This document shows, in pieces, positions 58,238-64,000 of a stretch of DNA of 64,000 nucleotides. A model generated the notes under the pieces. It made no database searches. It saw only the letters and a program-made list of their open reading frames with translations, and had not been told where the DNA came from. Every line of letters begins with the position of its first letter. Position 1 is the first letter of the stretch. Origin of the DNA: Hypericibacter sp049323455 (GTDB taxonomy: Bacteria > Pseudomonadota > Alphaproteobacteria > Dongiales > Dongiaceae); NCBI GenBank assembly GCA_049323455.1, contig JBMONF010000004.1, positions 1 to 64,000 of the forward strand, read 5' to 3'. A program made the translations under genes and the position numbers.

Positions 58238-59724
58238 GCGCGGACGCCACGATCGCATCGCCGGCGCTCGCCGGCCTCGACCTCTCCCGTTTCGGCGAGG
58301 CGAGCGTTCTCGTCGTGGGCGACGTCATGCTCGACCGCTATGTGGGGGGCTCGGTCGACCGCATGTCGCCCGAAGCGCCCGTGCCGGTGCTGCAGGTGGA
58401 AGGCGAGCGCAGCATGGCAGGGGGTGCGGCCAACGTCGCGCGCAATATTGCGGCGCTGGGCGGGCAGGCAACGCTGATCGGCCTCGTCGGCGACGACGCG
58501 GAGGGAGAGGAACTCGCTGAAACGCTGGCCGCCGACCGGCGCATCGCGCTGCGGCTGGTGGTGGACCGCACGCGGCCGACCACGACCAAGACCCGATTCG
58601 TCGCGGGAAACCGGCAATTGCTGCGCGTCGACCGGGAGCGGGTGGTCTTGGCCGACGCCGGCATCGAGCGCGCGCTGCTGGCCGCCGTCGAGGCCGCCTT
58701 GCCCGAGGCCGATCTCGTCCTGCTGTCGGACTATGCCAAGGGCGCTCTTACCGATGACATGATCGGCGCCATCACGGTGCGCGCCGCGGCCGTCGGCAAG
58801 ATCGTCGTTGCCGACCCCAAGGCGCGCGATTTCCGCCGCTATCGCGGCGTCGACGTGCTGACGCCCAATCGGCATGAGACCGTCGCCGCGTCGGAGCTGC
58901 CCTGCGGCAACGACGCGGAAGCGGCGGCGGCGGGCCAGCGCCTCATCGAGCAGACCGGCATCCCGGCGCTACTGGTGACGCGCGGCGAGCAGGGCATGAC
59001 CCTGGTCCGCAAGGGGCATGCGCCGCTGCATATCGCAGCCGATGCGCGCGAGGTGTTCGACGTGTCGGGCGCCGGCGATACGGTGATCGGGAGCTTGGGG
59101 CTGGCGCTGGCCGCAGGCTTCGAACTCGATCTCGCGGCGCGTCTCGCCAATCTTTGCGGCGGGATCGTGGTGGGCAAGGCCGGCACGGCGCTGGTCTATC
59201 CGACGGATGTGTCGGCAGCACTGCATGCGCGCGCCCTGGCCTCATCGACCAGCGCCAAGATCATGGACCTGCGGCGCACCTTGGAGCAGATCGCCCATTG
59301 GCGTGATGCGGGCCAGCGCATCGGCTTCACCAACGGCTGCTTCGATCTGATTCATCCGGGCCATGTGACGCTGCTGACCAAGGCGCGCGCCGCCTGCGAC
59401 CGGCTGGTGGTGGGGCTCAACAGCGATGCCTCGATCAAGCGTCTGAAGGGGAGCGACCGGCCGGTGCAGGACCAGCAAATGCGGGCCACCGTGCTGGCGG
59501 CGCTGGCCAGCGTCGATCTGGTCGTGATCTTCGAGGAGGAGACCCCGCTCGCTCTCATCGAGGCGACCCGGCCCGATGTTCTTGTCAAGGGCGCGGACTA
59601 TCGGCTCGACCAGGTGGTCGGGGCCGATCTCGTGCAGCGTAATGGCGGCCAAGTGCTGCTGGTCGATCTGGTGCCGGGCCACAGCACGACCGACACCATC
59701 CGGCGGCTCGGTCGGGCACGATGA
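58234..59724 (+). CDS. hldE: Bifunctional heptose 7-phosphate kinase / heptose 1-phosphate adenylyltransferase
   Basis: 496 residues. The N-terminal ribokinase-like domain (VVGDVMLDRYVGGSVDRMSP, EGERSMAGGAANVARNIAAL, DVSGAGDTVIGSLGLALAAG) phosphorylates heptose 7-phosphate at C1. The C-terminal nucleotidyltransferase domain, from about residue 360 (GFTNGCFDLIHPGHVTLLTK), adds AMP. Both halves are complete. ATGA overlap with gmhA upstream and hldD downstream. The GmhB phosphatase acting between the two reactions is not in the window. Confidence 0.95.
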   Translation: MSADATIASPALAGLDLSRFGEASVLVVGDVMLDRYVGGSVDRMSPEAPVPVLQVEGERSMAGGAANVARNIAALGGQATLIGLVGDDAEGEELAETLAADRRIALRLVVDRTRPTTTKTRFVAGNRQLLRVDRERVVLADAGIERALLAAVEAALPEADLVLLSDYAKGALTDDMIGAITVRAAAVGKIVVADPKARDFRRYRGVDVLTPNRHETVAASELPCGNDAEAAAAGQRLIEQTGIPALLVTRGEQGMTLVRKGHAPLHIAADAREVFDVSGAGDTVIGSLGLALAAGFELDLAARLANLCGGIVVGKAGTALVYPTDVSAALHARALASSTSAKIMDLRRTLEQIAHWRDAGQRIGFTNGCFDLIHPGHVTLLTKARAACDRLVVGLNSDASIKRLKGSDRPVQDQQMRATVLAALASVDLVVIFEEETPLALIEATRPDVLVKGADYRLDQVVGADLVQRNGGQVLLVDLVPGHSTTDTIRRLGRAR

Positions 59725-60704
59725 TCCTCGTTACGGGCGGTGCCGGCTTCATCGGCTCGAATCTCGTCGCGGCCCTGTCCGATCGCGGCACGCCGGCGGC
59801 CGTCTGCGATTGGCTGGGCTCCGCCGGAAAGTGGCAGAACCTGGCGAAGCACGAAGCCGCCGACTTGGTGGCGCCCGAGCGCTGCCTGGATTGGCTCGAG
59901 CGGCACCGGAGCGAGGTGGAGCAGGTGGTGCATCTGGGCGCCATCAGCGACACCGGCGCCACCGACGCCGATCTCGTGATCGCGACGAACTTCAGCTTTT
60001 CGGTCGCATTGTGGGACTGGTGCGCCGCCGCCGGGCGGCCGCTGATCTACGCCTCATCGGCCGCCACCTATGGCGACGGCAAGGCCGGCTTCTCGGACCG
60101 CTGGGAACCCGAGGCGCTGGCGCGCTTGAGGCCGCTCAACCTTTATGGCTGGAGCAAGCATCTGTTCGACCGCTGGGTGGCGCGCCGCGTGGCGGATAAG
60201 CGGCCCGCGCCGCCGCGCTGGTTCGGGCTCAAATTCTTCAACGTCTACGGGCCCAACGAGTATCACAAGGGCGCGATGCAGAGCGTGGTCGCGCGCAACT
60301 TCCCGCGCGCCGCGAACGGCCTTGGCGTGCAGTTGTTCCGCTCCTACCGCGACGGCTTCGGCGATGGCGGCCAGCGCCGCGACTTCGTTTATGTGCAGGA
60401 CTGCGTGGCGCTGATGCTGTGGCTCATGGACGGCTCCGCGGAGAGCGGGATCTACAATGTCGGGACCGGTATGCCGCGCAGCTTCCTCGATCTGGTCCAT
60501 GCGCTGTTCGCGGCGATCGACCGCGAGCCGAGGATCGAGTTCATCGACATGCCGGCGGCTCTCCGTCCAGCCTATCAGTATGAGACGGCGGCGGATCTGA
60601 CGCGGCTGCGGACGGCCGGCTTCGGCCGCCCCTTCACCGCATTGGAGACGGGTGTCGCCGACTATGTCCGGCGCTACCTCTCGGCGGAGGATCGCTATCG
60701 ATGA
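59721..60704 (+). CDS. hldD: ADP-L-glycero-D-manno-heptose 6-epimerase
   Basis: 327 residues of the extended SDR fold. TGGAGFIGSNLVAALSDRG binds NADP, YASSAATYGDGKAGFSD and NLYGWSKHLFDRWV supply the catalytic Ser and YxxxK, and FNVYGPNEYHKGAMQSV with RDFVYVQDCVALMLW complete the family signature. Epimerises ADP-D,D-heptose to ADP-L,D-heptose, the donor for WaaC and WaaF. Four-base overlaps on both sides. Confidence 0.95.
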   Translation: MILVTGGAGFIGSNLVAALSDRGTPAAVCDWLGSAGKWQNLAKHEAADLVAPERCLDWLERHRSEVEQVVHLGAISDTGATDADLVIATNFSFSVALWDWCAAAGRPLIYASSAATYGDGKAGFSDRWEPEALARLRPLNLYGWSKHLFDRWVARRVADKRPAPPRWFGLKFFNVYGPNEYHKGAMQSVVARNFPRAANGLGVQLFRSYRDGFGDGGQRRDFVYVQDCVALMLWLMDGSAESGIYNVGTGMPRSFLDLVHALFAAIDREPRIEFIDMPAALRPAYQYETAADLTRLRTAGFGRPFTALETGVADYVRRYLSAEDRYR

Positions 60705-62014
60705 GTGGTGGCGTCGAGGCGCCCGGCGGCGGCGTGAAGGCGTTGCCGCGGCTCTGGGGCTTGCCCGTGCTGCTGTGGGGGCAAGGCGCCGATCGCCTCG
60801 CCGGATGGCTGGCACCGGCCCTTGCTTTCGCGGTGCCGGTTTCGGTATCGGCCGATGCGGTCTTCCTCGGCGCGATCCTGTTGCTCGTCCTGCTGGGCGG
60901 CGGCTGGCGGGAGAAGCTCGACAGGCTGCTCGGAAATCCTCCGGCGCTCGCGGCGCTGGCGGTCTTTCTGGCCCTTTTGGTGGGACTCTCCTGGAGCGAG
61001 GCACCCTGGATGGCGCGGCTCTCCTATCTCGGCCGCTATAGCGATCTGGGCGCGATCGCATTGCTGTTGCCGGTGTTCGCCGATGCCGAGGTGCGGCGGC
61101 GGACCTTGCTCGCCTTTCTTGCCGCCATGCTGCTGACGGCGCTGCTCTCCTTCGCGCTTCGCTTCGGCTGGATTTCCGGTGGCGGGATCTGGCATGGCGG
61201 TCCCGACAGCCCCACGCCCTTCCGCTCCTCGATCGCGCAAGGCCTGATGATGGCCTATGCAGCATTTGTGGCGGTCGAGCTCGCGGGCGATCGCCAAAGC
61301 GGTCTGGGGCGCTGGAGCCTATGGCTATTCGCGGCGGTGGCTCTGTTCGACCTTCTGTTCCTTGTGCCGGGGCGGACCGGTTACGTGGTAGCCGGCGTCC
61401 TGGCAGTTTATGGAGGCATGCTGCGGTTCGGCAGGCGGGGCGCGGCGATCGCGGCGCTGGGTGCCGCGATCCTGTTCGGCGTGGCCTATCTGCTGTCGCC
61501 CACCTTCCATACCCGGCTCGAGCAGGCGGTGGTCGAGGCGGAGCAGGCGAGCCCCGACGCCCCCGCCGAGACGTCGGTGGGCTTGCGGCTCGAATATTGG
61601 CGCCATACGGCCACTCTCATCGCGCAAGCGCCGCTGTTGGGGCATGGCACCGGCAGTTTCGCCTCGGCTTATGCGCGCCTCGTCGAAGGCACCGCCATGG
61701 AGGCCAGCCGCAATCCGCATAACGACCTGTTGCATCTGACCGCTCAACTTGGCCTGATCGGTGCGGCCCTGCTGTTGGTGCTTTACGTCGTGACCTGGCG
61801 CTGGGCGGCGCGGCTTCCGTCGCCGGCCGATCGGGCCATGGCCCGCGGGCTGGTCCTCACCTTTGCCGCCGGCGGGCTGTTCAACACGCTGCTGATGGAT
61901 CACACCGAGGGGCGGGTGTTCATGCTGTTTGCAGCACTGCTGTTCGCCGCCCTGCCGCCGCGCCGGGGCTGGAGGGCTGCGGTCGAGAGTGCGGCGCCCG
62001 GAGCGGTTCCATGA
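60701..62014 (+). CDS. O-antigen ligase / polymerase family membrane protein (WaaL-like)
   Basis: 437 residues, about 11 hydrophobic helices (for example AVLFLALLVGLSWSE-like ALAVFLALLVGLSWSE, and LLPVFADAEVRRRTLLAFLA) with one large hydrophilic periplasmic loop (about 265-345). That loop contains TSVGLRLEYWRHT, LLGHGTGSFASAY and SRNPHNDLLHLTAQLG, the Wzy_C/O-ligase motif including the conserved His. It probably joins O-antigen or other glycan to the lipid A core. ATGA overlap with hldD and with the following GT2 gene. Confidence 0.88.
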   Translation: MSGGVEAPGGGVKALPRLWGLPVLLWGQGADRLAGWLAPALAFAVPVSVSADAVFLGAILLLVLLGGGWREKLDRLLGNPPALAALAVFLALLVGLSWSEAPWMARLSYLGRYSDLGAIALLLPVFADAEVRRRTLLAFLAAMLLTALLSFALRFGWISGGGIWHGGPDSPTPFRSSIAQGLMMAYAAFVAVELAGDRQSGLGRWSLWLFAAVALFDLLFLVPGRTGYVVAGVLAVYGGMLRFGRRGAAIAALGAAILFGVAYLLSPTFHTRLEQAVVEAEQASPDAPAETSVGLRLEYWRHTATLIAQAPLLGHGTGSFASAYARLVEGTAMEASRNPHNDLLHLTAQLGLIGAALLLVLYVVTWRWAARLPSPADRAMARGLVLTFAAGGLFNTLLMDHTEGRVFMLFAALLFAALPPRRGWRAAVESAAPGAVP

Positions 62015-62760
62015 TCTCGGTGATCATGCTGACTCGCAACAGCGAACGTCATCTGGCGCAGGCGCTCGATTCCTGCCGGCCGTTCGATCAGGTGGTCATG
62101 CTCGACAACGGGTCGACCGACGGCACCTTCGCCATCGCCGCGCGCTATCCCAACGTGCAGGTCGAACGTCATAACGGCGAATGGCCGGGCCTCGGCTGCC
62201 TGCTCAACACGGCCGCCGCGTTCGCGCGGCACGACTGGCTGCTGTGGCTCGACAGCGACGAGGAGATCACGCCGGAAATGGCGGCTGCCATCCGGGCGCA
62301 GCCGCTCGACCCGGCTTGCGTCTATTCCTTCCGCCGTGTCAATTGCTTTGCGGGGAGGCCGGTGCATCACGGCGGCTGGTCGAACGACCGTATCGTGCGG
62401 CTGTTCCATCGCGGCCATGGCCGCTTCAGCGAGGACCGCGCTCACCCGCGCGTTATCGCGCCGGGCACGCGCGAAGTGGCACGACCGGAGATCCTGCTGC
62501 ATTACAGCTACGACACGGTCGACGACTTCATGCGCAAGGCGATCTGGTTCAGCGATCGCTTCGTCGAGCAACACCGCGGCCGGCGTCGCGCCACCGTGCC
62601 GCAGGCCGTGCTCCATGGCGCAGCGGCCTTTCTCAAGACCTATGTCCTGAGGGCCGGCTTTCTCGACGGTTACGTGGGGCTTCTGATCGCCGTCAGCAAC
62701 GCTTACGGCACGTTGTACAAATATCTGAAGCTCCGCGAAGCCAACCGGTCGCAATCTTGA
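62011..62760 (+). CDS. Family 2 glycosyltransferase (WaaE/KdtX-like)
   Basis: 249 residues. MISVIMLTRNSERHLAQALD, VVMLDNGSTDGTF (28-40) and LLWLDSDEEI (77-86), with the DxD-type D81 and D83, form a GT-A nucleotide-sugar site. FAGRPVHHGGWSNDRIVRLF resembles the LPS-core beta-1,4-glucosyltransferase WaaE family. It is likely a cytoplasmic-face transferase adding a hexose to the inner core. Coupled to its neighbours by overlapping stop and start codons. Confidence 0.88.
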   Translation: MISVIMLTRNSERHLAQALDSCRPFDQVVMLDNGSTDGTFAIAARYPNVQVERHNGEWPGLGCLLNTAAAFARHDWLLWLDSDEEITPEMAAAIRAQPLDPACVYSFRRVNCFAGRPVHHGGWSNDRIVRLFHRGHGRFSEDRAHPRVIAPGTREVARPEILLHYSYDTVDDFMRKAIWFSDRFVEQHRGRRRATVPQAVLHGAAAFLKTYVLRAGFLDGYVGLLIAVSNAYGTLYKYLKLREANRSQS

Positions 62761-63830
62761 ACAAAGCCGCTTATCGCGCCACCCGCTCTTCACCCGCTGC
62801 GGCGAGGGGCCCGGATCGCATCCTGGTGGTAGCGCCGGCCTGGGTCGGCGACATGGTGATGACGGAGGCCGTGACGCAGCTCCTGCAGCAGCGCCATCCG
62901 GGGGCGGCGATCGATCTGCTGGCGCCGGCTTGGACGGCACCTCTGGTATCGTTCATGCCCGCCGTGCGCCGCGCCGTCGTGTCGCCGTTCGCGCACGGGC
63001 GGCTGGCGCTGGCCGCACGCTGGCGTCTGGCGCGCCGGCTCCACAAAGAGGGGTATGACGTCGCGATTCTGCTGCCGAACTCGCTGAAATCGGCCTTGGC
63101 GCCGTTCCTCGCCGGCATTCCGCGCCGGGTCGGCTATGTGCGCGAAGGCCGGGCGCTGCTCTTGACCGAGGCGCGTTGGTTGGACAAGGCCCGGCTCTCG
63201 CGGCAGGTCGATCGCTTCTTCGCGCTCGTTCTGCCCGATGGCGCGCCGTTGCCGCCGGATCTGCCAACGCCGCGCCTCGCCATTCCGCTGGGAGCGGCGG
63301 AAGCGGCGCTCGCCTCGCTGGGGCTGGTGCGACCGTCGACGCCGCTCCTGATATTGGCGCCGGGTGCGGAGTACGGGCCGGCCAAGCGCTGGCCGGCTGC
63401 GCATTTCGGCAAGGTCGCGCGCGAGAAGCATGCGGCCGGCTGGGCGGTATGGCTGGTGGGCTCGCCCAATGACCGAGAAGCGGCGGCGGCCGTGCAGGCC
63501 GCGTCGGGCGGAATCTGCATCGATCTCGCCGGCCGCACGGATCTGGCACGGGCGGTCGCGCTGATGAGCCTCGCCAACGCCGTGGTCAGCAACGATTCCG
63601 GCCTCATGCATGTCGCGGCAGCGCTCGCGCGGCCGCTGGTGGCGCTCTACGGGCCGAGCGATCCCGGCTTTACGCCGCCCCTCAGCCCGCAGGCCCACCT
63701 GCTGCGGTTGGCGCTCGATTGCAGCCCTTGTCATGCGCGGGAATGCCCGCTCGGCCATCAGCGCTGCCTGGTCGAGCTTGCGCCCGAGCGCGTGCTCGAA
63801 GCGTTGGCGGCGCTCGAAGCTGGCGAGTAG
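62757..63830 (+). CDS. waaF: ADP-heptose:LPS heptosyltransferase II
   Basis: 357 residues from a TTG at 62757 that overlaps the previous stop (TTGA). The family begins near ILVVAPAWVGDMVMTEAVTQ, so a later start is possible. GT-B fold with LLPNSLKSALAPFLAGIPRR, LILAPGAEYGPAKRWPAAHF and VVSNDSGLMHVAAALARPLV, the ADP-heptose-binding signature. It ends with the Cys-containing CSPCHARECPLGHQRC stretch found in WaaF. Adds the second heptose to the inner core. Confidence 0.92.
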   Translation: MNKAAYRATRSSPAAARGPDRILVVAPAWVGDMVMTEAVTQLLQQRHPGAAIDLLAPAWTAPLVSFMPAVRRAVVSPFAHGRLALAARWRLARRLHKEGYDVAILLPNSLKSALAPFLAGIPRRVGYVREGRALLLTEARWLDKARLSRQVDRFFALVLPDGAPLPPDLPTPRLAIPLGAAEAALASLGLVRPSTPLLILAPGAEYGPAKRWPAAHFGKVAREKHAAGWAVWLVGSPNDREAAAAVQAASGGICIDLAGRTDLARAVALMSLANAVVSNDSGLMHVAAALARPLVALYGPSDPGFTPPLSPQAHLLRLALDCSPCHARECPLGHQRCLVELAPERVLEALAALEAGE

Positions 63831-63839
63831 GACGGACGC

Positions 63840-64000
63840 ATGAGGCTTCTCATCGTCAAGCCCTCGTCCTTCGGCGATATCCTGCACGCGATGCCGGCGC
63901 TGACCGATGCTGTGCGAGCGCTGCCGGGGCTGACCGCCGATTGGGTCGTGGAGGAGGCCTTTGCCGAGTTGCCGCACTGGCATCCGGCGGTGCAGGAAAC
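63840..64000 (+). CDS. waaC: Heptosyltransferase I, N-terminal part (cut by window edge)
   Basis: 53 residues are visible: MRLLIVKPSSFGDILHAMPA, then ALPGLTADWVVEEAFAELP. The KPSSFGDI-H-P-L pattern is that of WaaC/heptosyltransferase I, which adds the first heptose to Kdo. It starts nine bases after waaF, continuing the operon. Confidence 0.88.
   Translation, partial: MRLLIVKPSSFGDILHAMPALTDAVRALPGLTADWVVEEAFAELPHWHPAVQE

Noticed and set aside
1..64000. CRISPR arrays, rRNA genes, prophage or integrase-attachment structures
   Set aside because: No regularly spaced direct repeats, rRNA-like stretches or integrase genes were seen. The tRNA-Glu has no adjacent integrase or partial tRNA copy.

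Overview
This is a 64-kb piece of a GC-rich bacterial chromosome. Gene content and order suggest an alphaproteobacterium, probably of the Rhodospirillales in the broad sense (inference). The supporting features are a pabB-pabC fusion, a hom-glpX-recJ run, a class I PHA synthase, an infA/cspA pair and LPS inner-core heptose genes. One run of 10 N (39068-39077) shows that it comes from a scaffolded draft assembly. Both ends cut genes: an IS transposase on the left and a heptosyltransferase (waaC) on the right.

Layout. 1-907: an IS end inserted next to, or into, a gene of unknown function. 999-11812: housekeeping and storage genes (pabBC fusion, secreted protein, phaC, OmpA-like lipoprotein, hom, glpX, recJ, ridA). 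12269-12344: tRNA-Glu. 12561-17626: small membrane and secreted proteins, including a tandem pair of paralogous two-cysteine periplasmic proteins, then arfB, a VOC protein, a DppA-like peptidase, a long IF-1 and a cold-shock protein. 17832-21215: a flavoprotein and TauD-like dioxygenase unit divergent from a LysR regulator. 21507-27607: a universal stress protein, a proton-pumping-type P-ATPase and an emrAB efflux operon under a MarR regulator. 27903-30942: the modABC molybdate transporter facing a small ModE regulator. 31196-32887: an EAL phosphodiesterase.

The most notable region is 33136-42066, a bacterial microcompartment locus. It encodes an APH-fold kinase, an SDR, a PLP class III (aminotransferase-fold) enzyme, a CoA-acylating-type aldehyde dehydrogenase, two tandem-domain BMC-T shell proteins, one BMC-P, one BMC-H and one uncharacterised BMC-associated protein. 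An AraC-type regulator lies next to it. This enzyme set matches the aminoacetone/1-amino-2-propanol utilisation (AAU, or RMM) microcompartment known from Mycobacterium and Rhodococcus. The inferred route is aminoacetone <-> 1-amino-2-propanol -> its O-phosphate -> propionaldehyde + ammonia + phosphate -> propionyl-CoA. Direct repeats 21-22 bp apart upstream of both transcription units look like AraC-family sites.

42324-47294 holds two divergent class III nucleotide cyclases. One has a CHASE2 sensor and Sel1 repeats inserted inside its catalytic domain. A broken RTX/adhesin-like C-terminal fragment follows directly behind it. 47377-53187: an FAD-linked 2-hydroxyacid dehydrogenase, a complete sulfate ABC transporter operon (sbp-cysTWA) and a cysteine-bearing Rrf2 regulator. 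53570-56608: a highly divergent PEP carboxylase homologue with altered catalytic residues. 56843-64000: an SDR, then a tightly overlapping LPS core operon (gmhA, hldE, hldD, waaL-like ligase, GT2, waaF, waaC). Several families of dispersed palindromic repeats lie between genes.
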